From assembly GCA_013696835.1 (NCBI GenBank), contig JACCXV010000365.1, positions 1 through 5,819 of the forward strand: a DNA stretch of 5,819 nucleotides, read 5' to 3'. Shown in pieces: positions 1-5,458 of this stretch. The notes under the pieces were generated by a model. That model searched no databases. It was not told the origin of the DNA and saw only the letters and a program-made list of their open reading frames with translations. Numbering within the stretch: the first letter of the stretch is position 1; each line of letters begins with the position of its first letter. The DNA is from Gemmatimonadota bacterium (GTDB lineage Bacteria > Gemmatimonadota > Gemmatimonadetes > JACCXV01). A program made the translations under genes and the position numbers.

Positions 1-277
1 GGACGACGTGGTGCACGTGCCACACCGCACGTCGCTCGTCCCCGGGTACGAGGGCGTCTGCCGCGCCGCCATTGCCGCCGGTGCGTTCGGCGCCACCCTC
101 AGCGGGTCTGGCTCCTCCATCATGGCTGTCGCGACGCGCGAGGTGGCGGAACGGGTGGCGGCGGCGATGCGCTCGGCCTGGCAGGAGCTCGGCACATTTG
201 CCGAGACCTTTCAGAGTGCGGAGCATGTGGAGGGGTTCCGCGTCACGCGTCATGAACGGGCGCCCGAAGCTGCATGA
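1..277 (+). CDS. thrB: Homoserine kinase, C-terminal part (5' end outside window)
   Basis: Homoserine kinase phosphorylates L-homoserine to O-phospho-L-homoserine with ATP, the step before threonine synthase, in the cytoplasm. The frame is open from base 2 and gives 91 residues, roughly the last third of a protein that is usually about 300 residues long. It opens with DDVVHVPHRTSLVPGY, matching the homoserine kinase block in which an Asp and basic residues precede LxPG(F/Y). This is followed by GAFGATLSGSGSS, the third GHMP-kinase motif (usually GAxGxxxSGxGPS). The usual Pro of that motif is Ser here, which occurs in some members. The tail ends in a short charged segment. The stop codon overlaps the start of the next gene (ATGA, 274-277), implying translational coupling. 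Other GHMP kinases share the last motif, but the LVPGY block favours ThrB. Confidence 0.85.
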   Translation, partial: DDVVHVPHRTSLVPGYEGVCRAAIAAGAFGATLSGSGSSIMAVATREVAERVAAAMRSAWQELGTFAETFQSAEHVEGFRVTRHERAPEAA

Positions 278-1077
278 CGATCGCCTACGCCGCGGTGCTG
301 TTCGACCTGGAGGGCACGCTGTACGAGGCCGGACGAGCCGTTCCCGGCGCGGTCGACGCAGTGGCGAAGGTTCGCAGCGCCGGGCTCGCGGTTCGCTACG
401 TGACGAACACGACCCGGGCTCCGCGGGCGGCTCTCGCCACGCGCCTGAGCGGGATGGGCTTCGAGGTGCGGGAGGGCGAGCTCTTCACTGCCGTCTCCGC
501 GGCGGCCGAATGGTGCCGGGGAGAAGGTCTTCGGACGGTGCTTCCGCTGCTGCGTGATGAGGCCGTGGCGGACCTCGAAGGTTTGACGGTCGTGGGCGTT
601 GACGCGGTATCCACCGCGACGGAGGCTCCCCCCGCCGCGGTCGTCGTCGGCGATCTCGGCGAGGCCTGGACATACGGCGCGCTGAACACGGCCTTCCGCT
701 GCCTCGCTGCCGGAGCGCGGCTCGTGGCCTGCCAGAAGAATCGCGCATGGCAGGAGGCTGACGGCCTCTCCCTCGATGCCGGACCCTTCGTGGCGGCGCT
801 GGAATATGCGGCCCTTCAGGAGGCGGTGGTCGTGGGAAAGCCGAGTCCCATCTTCTTCCGAGCAGCAATTGCGGGGCTCGCGGTCGATCCTCGCACGGTC
901 GTGGTGGTCGGCGACGACGCGGAGGTCGACGCCGGCGGCGCCATCGAGGCCGGGCTCTCCGGCTGGCTCGTCCGCTCCGGCAAGTACCGGCCGGGGGACG
1001 AATCGCGCAGCGCGCCCTGGCCTGAATGCGTTTTGCGCTCGATCGCCGAGCTGCCGGCAGCGCTGAAGATCGAGTGA
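274..1077 (+). CDS. HAD-IIA family phosphatase, HDHD2/LHPP-like
   Basis: Predicted cytoplasmic phosphatase of 267 residues, the full length for the HAD-IIA subfamily that includes HDHD2, LHPP and NagD-like enzymes. Motif I is FDLEGT, with nucleophile Asp11 and Glu13 where the acid/base Asp normally sits. Motif II is VTNTT (Thr44, Asn45). The C2-type cap follows, including a DGLSLDAGPFVAALEYA stretch that closely resembles HDHD2. Motif III is VVGKP (Lys189) and motif IV is GDDAEVDAGGA (Asp214, Asp215, Asp219), which should bind Mg2+. The end WLVRSGKYRPGD is also typical of the subfamily. ATG 274 overlaps the thrB stop and no strong ribosome site precedes it, so expression is probably by coupling. 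The substrate is not readable from sequence; a phosphorylated metabolite near threonine metabolism is only suggested by position. Subfamily assignment is firm, function is open. Confidence 0.88.
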   Translation: MTIAYAAVLFDLEGTLYEAGRAVPGAVDAVAKVRSAGLAVRYVTNTTRAPRAALATRLSGMGFEVREGELFTAVSAAAEWCRGEGLRTVLPLLRDEAVADLEGLTVVGVDAVSTATEAPPAAVVVGDLGEAWTYGALNTAFRCLAAGARLVACQKNRAWQEADGLSLDAGPFVAALEYAALQEAVVVGKPSPIFFRAAIAGLAVDPRTVVVVGDDAEVDAGGAIEAGLSGWLVRSGKYRPGDESRSAPWPECVLRSIAELPAALKIE

Positions 1078-1086
1078 GGAGAAGGA
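1076..1086 (+). promoter_or_regulatory. Orphan Shine-Dalgarno-like purine tract
   Basis: GAGGAGAAGGA lies across and just after the HAD stop codon, where a ribosome site for a coupled downstream gene would be expected. No ATG, GTG or TTG follows at a usable distance. It may be the leftover ribosome site of the hydrolase whose C-terminal end survives downstream, or a chance purine run. Confidence 0.25.
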
Positions 1087-1128
1087 ACAAGAACGAGCAG
1101 CACCAGAAGACCGCGCTTCGGAGCAGCT

Positions 1129-1335
1129 CCGGACCCGGTGGTGCCCCATGGGCACTGGCGGGCGATGGCCCGGGCCCTCCGAGTCGCCGGTGTTCCCGTG
1201 ACGTTGCTGGAGCTGCCGGAAGGGAACCACTCGATCCCGCGGCTGAGCGCGGACCCCGCGCACCGTCTCGTGACCTGCACGGCGCTGCGCTTCCTCGAAG
1301 CCACGATCGGACCCCCGACGGGGGGTGGAGGGTAG
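1129..1335 (+). pseudogene. C-terminal remnant of an alpha/beta hydrolase (esterase/peptidase S9-like)
   Basis: About 68 codons in the same frame as, and downstream of, the HAD stop. The start, PDPVVPHGHWRAMARAL, resembles the segment in prolyl-oligopeptidase/esterase-type hydrolases that carries the catalytic Asp (DPVVP, Asp at 1132-1134). It continues GVPVTLLELPEGNHSI, with the catalytic-His segment (His at 1228-1230), and ends in the terminal helix. Compared with the complete hydrolase downstream, 14 of 27 residues are identical over WRAM...HSI against SRNM...HSF (counted by eye). The oxyanion-hole and nucleophile-elbow regions are absent. The 17 codons between the HAD stop and this segment show no hydrolase similarity. 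It could be translated as a short peptide from GTG 1138 or ATG 1165, but it cannot form a full catalytic domain. A decayed or internally deleted gene is the simplest reading; a rearrangement or assembly error is the alternative. Confidence 0.7.
1311..1326 (+). other. Small perfect hairpin at end of hydrolase remnant
   Basis: ACCCCC (1311-1316) pairs with GGGGGT (1321-1326) around a GACG loop. It sits just before the stop of the remnant. No T-run follows, so it is not a classical intrinsic terminator, but it could end or pause transcription of the thrB-HAD unit. Confidence 0.25.
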
Positions 1336-1386
1336 GACGCCGGCGGGAAAGGGTGGTTCACGAGCGTCGGTAATCGCCCGGGCGGA

Positions 1387-1440
1387 AGAACTGGTTCCTT
1401 CGTCGGGCAGTTCTGGTCCCTCGGGGCGATTTCCCCAGGG
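1387..1440 (+). terminator. Two adjacent inverted repeats in the intergenic gap (possible terminator or leader structure)
   Basis: The first is AGAACTG (1387-1393) with CAGTTCT (1408-1414), a 7-base stem and 14-base loop. The second is CCCT-C-GGGG (1418-1426) with CCCCAGGG (1433-1440), an 8-pair stem with one bulged C and loop CGATTT. Only a weak T-rich stretch (TTGTTT, 1453-1458) follows, about 12 bases later. Position between the remnant and the next promoter-like patch fits a terminator for the upstream unit. A perfect 10-base palindrome, CGCCCGGGCG (1375-1384), lies just before. Stems of this size can occur by chance in GC-rich DNA. Confidence 0.28.
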
Positions 1441-1452
1441 CTTCCCGAGCCG

Positions 1453-1486
1453 TTGTTTGAAGTCGGCGAAAAACCTAGATTACAAG
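1453..1486 (+). promoter_or_regulatory. Possible sigma-70-type promoter for the hydrolase lipoprotein gene
   Basis: This is the most AT-rich patch of the intergenic gap. Two readings are possible: TTGAAG (1457-1462) with TACAAG (1481-1486) at 18 bases, or TTGTTT (1453-1458) with TAGATT (1476-1481) at 17 bases. Each box matches the consensus at three or four of six positions. A start near 1490 would leave a leader of about 70 bases before the CTG start. Weak evidence, supported mainly by location. Confidence 0.28.
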
Positions 1487-1550
1487 GCTTTGTGTTGCCG
1501 CTGATGTCGCCCTCTGCGTGGGGGGGCGCCCATCCCCTCGGCGAGATCCC

Positions 1551-1557
1551 AAGGAGG
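1551..1557 (+). promoter_or_regulatory. Strong Shine-Dalgarno site that points to a CTG start
   Basis: AAGGAGG is a perfect anti-16S match. The codon 5 bases downstream in the hydrolase frame is CTG (1563-1565); no ATG, GTG or TTG is in range. Beginning at this CTG yields a textbook lipoprotein signal peptide, so the site decides the start. Confidence 0.7.
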
Positions 1558-1562
1558 CAGGT

Positions 1563-2567
1563 CTGACCCGCAACTCCGTAACGCTTCTCGTCGCCGCGCT
1601 CCTCGGCTGCTCGACATTCCTCATGAGCTGTTCACGCGGCTCCGATGGCAGTCCTGTTGCCCCTGGCGAGAGCACCAAGGGTTCCGATGTCGGCCTGCGG
1701 CCCTTCCTCGCCGCCGGCGTCGATCCCGTTTCGAACTGCACGGTGCCCACAGTGCCCCCGGCGGACTCGGTCAATCTGGTGACGCGCAAATACGCGACCG
1801 TGAACGGCTTGCCGATGAAGCTGGACCTCGCCTACCCCAAGCGGGGCGGTCCGCATCCGCTCGTCGTGGTCGTGCACGGCGGCCACTGGAACGCCGACAC
1901 GCGTGTCTCTGTGAGAAACGTGATCCGGCTCCTGGCGGGCCAGGGCTATGCGGCGGCGGCTCCGGACTACCGCCTGGCGGCCGCCCCCAACAACGTCTTT
2001 CCGGCCGCCGTACAGGACGTCCGTTGCGCCGTGCGCTGGCTCAAGGCGAATGGCTCGACCTATGGCGTGGACGTCGTCAACGTGGCGTCCTACGGTTTCG
2101 GCGCCGGGGGGCATCTGGCGTCCATGCTCGGCACCTCGAGCGACGTCGCCGGACTGGACGGCGCCTGCGCGACCCCGGGGTCGCCCGCCGTGAACGCGGT
2201 CGTCTCACTCGCCGGGACGCACGACCTGCGTGACGGCGCGCCCATGAGCCCGGAGCTGCTCTCCGATATCACCAACTTCCTGGGCGCCCCCCCCTCCGAC
2301 GTGCCGCAAGCCGCTGCTCTTGCCTCGCCCCTCGTGCATGTGGGGTCGTCGGATCCCGACTACCTCCTGATCCAGCGCACGCTCGACCCGCTGAACCCGG
2401 TCGCACAGTCACGCAACATGAAGGCCGCGCTCGATGCCGCGGGCGTGCCCGCCACGCTCGTCGAGCTCACCGGCTCGGGCCACTCCTTCAACCCCTTCGG
2501 AAGCTCGCGCAGCATGCGTGTGTCGGCGTGCACGATCATGGCCTTCCTGGACCAGCAGCTGCGGTAG
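1563..2567 (+). CDS. Exported lipoprotein, alpha/beta-hydrolase fold (BD-FAE/esterase type), nucleophile Ser replaced by Gly
   Basis: A 334-residue protein (from CTG 1563) with an N-terminal signal: TRN, hydrophobic core VTLLVAALLG, and two possible lipobox cysteines, Cys16 (LLGC) and Cys23 (LMSC). A Gly/Ser/Pro-rich linker follows. The mature part has the hydrolase fold of the carbohydrate-esterase/BD-FAE group: oxyanion-hole motif VVVHGGHW (105-107 = HGG), PDYRLA, a conserved AVQDVRCAVRWLKAN helix, and the nucleophile elbow YGFGAGGHLASMLGT. The elbow is normally GxSAGGHLA, but residue 180 (codon GGC, 2100-2102) is Gly. The acid segment LDPLNPVAQS (Asp275) and the His segment GSGHSF (His307) are present. 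LLIQR replaces the usual LIHG before the acid. The enzyme may therefore be inactive, acting as a binding protein, unless the base is a sequencing error. An alternative start at GTG 1518 has no ribosome site and puts a long charged tail before the signal. It is a single-gene unit, probably with its own promoter. Fold is sure; substrate and activity are unknown. Confidence 0.82.
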   Translation: MTRNSVTLLVAALLGCSTFLMSCSRGSDGSPVAPGESTKGSDVGLRPFLAAGVDPVSNCTVPTVPPADSVNLVTRKYATVNGLPMKLDLAYPKRGGPHPLVVVVHGGHWNADTRVSVRNVIRLLAGQGYAAAAPDYRLAAAPNNVFPAAVQDVRCAVRWLKANGSTYGVDVVNVASYGFGAGGHLASMLGTSSDVAGLDGACATPGSPAVNAVVSLAGTHDLRDGAPMSPELLSDITNFLGAPPSDVPQAAALASPLVHVGSSDPDYLLIQRTLDPLNPVAQSRNMKAALDAAGVPATLVELTGSGHSFNPFGSSRSMRVSACTIMAFLDQQLR

Positions 2568-2579
2568 AGGACCCTCCTC
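2567..2579. terminator. Minimal inverted repeat between convergent genes
   Basis: GAGGA (2567-2571), loop CCC, TCCTC (2575-2579). It begins at the last base of the hydrolase stop codon and occupies most of the 20-base gap before the fbp stop. A symmetric hairpin could serve both strands, but the stem is short and no T-run follows on either side. Confidence 0.22.
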
Positions 2580-2587
2580 GGGGCGTC

Positions 2588-3691
2588 TCACCGGCCGCCC
2601 CCCACGAAGCTCTCGTAGAGCGCGATCTCCTCGCGGCTGCCGATCGCGAAGGGGGTGCGCTGGTGCAGGGTCTCGGCGCGAACGGCGAGGATCGGCTCCC
2701 TCCCGGACGTGGCGGCGCCACCGGCACGCTCCATGATCAGCGCCAGCGGCGCGCACTCGTAGAGCAGCCGCAGCTTCCCTTGGGCGTGCTGCTCGTCGCC
2801 AGGATAGAAGTAGATCCCCCCCTCGATCAGGGTGCGATGCATGTCGCCCACTAGCGTCCCAGAGTAGCGCAGCGAGTAGGCCGGCTGCTTCACACGCCCC
2901 ACGCCCTCGATGCCCGCGAGACGATCGACGAAGCCTCGAACCGCGGGACTCCATTGCCCGTACCGACCGAGGTTCGCGCTCAGTGTCGTGCCCCGCTCGG
3001 GGCATCGGAGGTCGGGATGGCTGAGCAGGAACTCGCCACGCTCCGGCTCGAGCGTGAACCCATGGACGCGCTCGCCTACCGTGCAGACCAGCAGCGTGCT
3101 GGCACCGTACATCACGTACCCCGCGGCTAGCTGCGCGGCGCCGGCCCGGAGCACCTCACGCGCGGGATCGCACGGACCATCGAGGTCCCTGCGGTAGATC
3201 CCGAAGATCGTCCCCACCGCGCCGTTCACGTCCGTGTTCGACGAGCCGTCCAGCGGATCGATGCACAGCACGAAGCGAGCCTCCCGCTCGCAGCTCACCG
3301 GCTTCAGCTCGTCCAGCTCCTCCGAGACGAGCCCGGCCACGAGCCCGCTCTCCACCAGCGCCCCCACGAGGAGGTCGTTGGCGAAGACGTCGAGCTTCTT
3401 CTGCAAGTCACCCGTCGCGTTGATGCGCGGGGGCGGCGCGGCGTCCCCAGGGCCGGGGCCGGGGCTTCCATCGGGCGTCATCGACTCCTCGAGTCCAAGA
3501 CGACCGGAAAGGGCGGCGCGGGAGATCTCGCGGGCGAGCGCCGTCGATGCGTGGGCGATGCATACGACAAGGTCGGCCAGAGACCCGCCGCCCGATGCGG
3601 CATTCTCGCTCTCGCCATCGCTCCCACCCCCGCTTTCCTGCTCGGCCTCGAGGACGGCGGCCAGCGGACGAAGCCCCGGCGGCAGCGTCAT
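2588..3691 (-). CDS. fbp: Fructose-1,6-bisphosphatase, class I
   Basis: Hydrolyses fructose-1,6-bisphosphate to fructose-6-phosphate plus phosphate, the committed gluconeogenic step, in the cytoplasm. The 367 residues hold the full class I set: GDLQKKLDVFAND (94-106), metal-binding VSEE (Glu124, Glu125), DPLDGSSN (145-152; Asp145 and Asp148 bind metal), YSGTLVGDMHRTL (276-288), GGIYFYP, GKLRLLYECAP (Glu312 equivalent to the late metal Glu) and the C-terminal HQRTPFAIGS. It is about 30 residues longer than most bacterial relatives (about 335). The surplus lies in two low-complexity inserts: a Gly/Ser/Glu-rich run at 19-37 and a Pro/Gly-rich run at 71-88. They flank the helices that form the AMP site in well-studied class I enzymes, so allostery may differ. 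ATG 3691 overlaps the pgi stop (ATGA); no clear ribosome site precedes it, implying coupling to pgi. Confidence 0.95.
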   Translation of the reverse strand: MTLPPGLRPLAAVLEAEQESGGGSDGESENAASGGGSLADLVVCIAHASTALAREISRAALSGRLGLEESMTPDGSPGPGPGDAAPPPRINATGDLQKKLDVFANDLLVGALVESGLVAGLVSEELDELKPVSCEREARFVLCIDPLDGSSNTDVNGAVGTIFGIYRRDLDGPCDPAREVLRAGAAQLAAGYVMYGASTLLVCTVGERVHGFTLEPERGEFLLSHPDLRCPERGTTLSANLGRYGQWSPAVRGFVDRLAGIEGVGRVKQPAYSLRYSGTLVGDMHRTLIEGGIYFYPGDEQHAQGKLRLLYECAPLALIMERAGGAATSGREPILAVRAETLHQRTPFAIGSREEIALYESFVGGGR

Positions 3692-5424
3692 GCGGCTGCC
3701 GTCGCAACGACGCGTGTCAGCGCGCGCAAGCCCTCTGTCGCGTCCCCCTTGAGATGCACCCGGAGCGCACGGCGGCCGCGCTCGACCAGGACCGCGAAGT
3801 CGCCCCGCGCCTGGGCGGCCTTCACGACTCCGAACGTGTAGCTCCGTCCGGGGACCGGAAGATCCACCGGATCGTCGCAGGTGACCTGCAGGAAGACTCC
3901 CGTGTCGGGGCCACCCTTGTAGACCTGTCCGGTCGAGTGCAGGAACCTGGGTCCGAACCCGACGCAGGTCGCGACGCGCCTCGTGTCCCTCACGATCCTC
4001 CGCAGCTGTTTCAGTTCCGATTCATGCGCTTCGTTCATCTCGATGTAGGCGAGGACCGCGAAGTAGTCGCCGGGAGTGAGACCGGCCAGGTGCGCCCGCA
4101 GGCAGCGCGCCAGCGTGGCATCGCCCCCTGCGGCCATGCCCAGGCCCGAAGCGGCGTACGAGGCGTCGGCGAAGAGCGCGAGGCTGTCCTCCTCGAGGAG
4201 CGGCGTCTCCAGCGGCAGGGAGCCCGTCCGCTCGTAGGCGTCGGTGAGCTCTCGCGTCGCCACCTTGCTCGCCTCGACGTCGGGCTGGTCGAAGGGATGG
4301 ATGCCGAGGATCGAGCCCGCTACCGCGGTCGCGATCTCCCAGCGGAAGAACTCGCGGCCCAGATCGTAGGCGTCGTCCACGGCGATCTCGACCACCGGCC
4401 TTCCGGCCTGCCGCAGCGCCTCCACCGCCTCATCCTGCGTGCCGTCGACCCCGCAGGTGTGGCGGACGTACACGAACAGGCGGTCGCTGCCGTAGACGTC
4501 GGGGCCGCCGAGAGGCTCCCGGTCCACGGGCACGAGGCCGCGCCCGCTCTTGCCCGTGGACTCCGCGAGCAGCTGTTCGAGCCAGGCCCCGAGCGCCACC
4601 ACGGGGGGCGAGGCCACGATCGTCACCTTGTTCAGCCCGGCACGTCCCAGCGTGCCGAGGACCGCGCCGAGGACGACTCCGGGGTTGCGCTCCACGGTCT
4701 CCGACGGGGCGCACGCAGCCGCCATCTCTTCCGCGCCGGCGAGAAGCCGGGCCACGTCGACACCCAGGATGGCGGCGGGCACCATTCCGAACGCGGACAG
4801 GACGGAGTACCGGCCGCCGATGCCCGGTTCCCCGAAGAAGATCCGGCGAAAGCCCTGCCCTGCCGCTTCACGATGCAGCTGGGAGTCCGGATCCGTGATG
4901 GCGACGAAGTGCGCACCGGCGTTCTCGGGCTTCACAACCCGGCTCACGCGCTCCCAGAAGTACGCCTTCAGGATGTTCGGCTCAAGCGTGCTTCCCGACT
5001 TGCTCGAAACGACGACGAGCGTGCGAGCCAGATCGACACGGCTCTCGAAGCTCCGCACCTGAGCGGGATCCGTGGAATCGAGCACGTGCAGACGGGGCCT
5101 CCCGGGCACGCGTCCGAACGTCCTCTCCAGCACCTCAGGACCCAGGCTCGATCCCCCCATCCCGAGGAGCAGGGCGTCCGTGAACCCCTCGCGGCCGAGC
5201 TCGGATGCCAGCCCCGCGAGCGCCGGCGCCTGCTCGAGCTGACGCGGCACCACGTCGAGCCACCCCAGCCACCTCGCCTCGTCGCCGTCCGTCCACAGCG
5301 TGGGATCGCGGGCCCACAGGCGCCCGATCTTGCCTGCGGCTTGCCACTCCTCGAGCGTCGCGGCAACGGCCGCGAGGAGGTCAGGTGCAAGCGACACGCG
5401 CTGCTCCTGCCTCGCGATTCTCAC
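3688..5424 (-). CDS. pgi: Glucose-6-phosphate isomerase of the transaldolase/Pgi fusion class, stand-alone
   Basis: Interconverts fructose-6-phosphate and glucose-6-phosphate. It is 578 residues from GTG 5424. First SIS domain: GMGGSSLGPEV (88-98) and the sugar-phosphate loop VVSSKSGSTLEPN (138-150). Then GGRYSVLSAFGMVPA (Arg205), the second SIS domain with QLLAESTGKSGRG (Glu288, probable base) and IHPFDQPDVEASK (Lys387). A C-terminal extension of about 190 residues contains LAYIEMN, FGPRFLHSTGQVYKGGP and TFGVVKAAQARGDF. That extension marks the C-terminal half of bifunctional transaldolase/Pgi proteins (about 950 residues), yet no transaldolase domain is attached. Start choice: GTG 5424 has GGGAGGG 3 bases upstream. 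GTG 5397 has AGGAG at 6 bases and would give 569 residues. GTG 5466 would overlap the TPR gene and lacks a ribosome site. The stop overlaps fbp by 4 bases, forming a sugar-phosphate operon. Confidence 0.93.
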   Translation of the reverse strand: MRIARQEQRVSLAPDLLAAVAATLEEWQAAGKIGRLWARDPTLWTDGDEARWLGWLDVVPRQLEQAPALAGLASELGREGFTDALLLGMGGSSLGPEVLERTFGRVPGRPRLHVLDSTDPAQVRSFESRVDLARTLVVVSSKSGSTLEPNILKAYFWERVSRVVKPENAGAHFVAITDPDSQLHREAAGQGFRRIFFGEPGIGGRYSVLSAFGMVPAAILGVDVARLLAGAEEMAAACAPSETVERNPGVVLGAVLGTLGRAGLNKVTIVASPPVVALGAWLEQLLAESTGKSGRGLVPVDREPLGGPDVYGSDRLFVYVRHTCGVDGTQDEAVEALRQAGRPVVEIAVDDAYDLGREFFRWEIATAVAGSILGIHPFDQPDVEASKVATRELTDAYERTGSLPLETPLLEEDSLALFADASYAASGLGMAAGGDATLARCLRAHLAGLTPGDYFAVLAYIEMNEAHESELKQLRRIVRDTRRVATCVGFGPRFLHSTGQVYKGGPDTGVFLQVTCDDPVDLPVPGRSYTFGVVKAAQARGDFAVLVERGRRALRVHLKGDATEGLRALTRVVATAAA

Positions 5425-5427
5425 ATT

Positions 5428-5434
5428 CCCTCCC
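5428..5434 (-). promoter_or_regulatory. Shine-Dalgarno site for pgi (one of two candidates)
   Basis: On the minus strand GGGAGGG is followed by AAT and then GTG 5424. GGAGG is 4 bases from this GTG, slightly close. A second match, AGGAG 6 bases before GTG 5397, is inside the frame, so the true start is one of these two. Confidence 0.5.
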
Positions 5435-5458
5435 GTGGGTGGTCCATGCACGCCCGGG

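Noticed and set aside
250..1263. A 337-codon open frame on the minus strand
   Set aside because: It is antisense to the HAD phosphatase and the hydrolase remnant, with Arg-rich low-complexity translation and no recognisable domain.
1026..1373. A 115-codon plus-strand frame across the HAD end and remnant
   Set aside because: It is in a different frame from both recognisable products, and its translation is Arg/Gly-rich with no family features.
1336..1550. Possible riboswitch or small RNA gene in the intergenic gap
   Set aside because: I could not match any known riboswitch core or tRNA-like fold; only simple stems are visible, so they are listed as hairpins.
1518..1562. GTG 1518 as start of the hydrolase lipoprotein
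   Set aside because: No ribosome site precedes it, and it would add a charged, Gly/Pro-rich tail ahead of a complete signal peptide. The strong AAGGAGG site lies inside this extension and fits CTG 1563.
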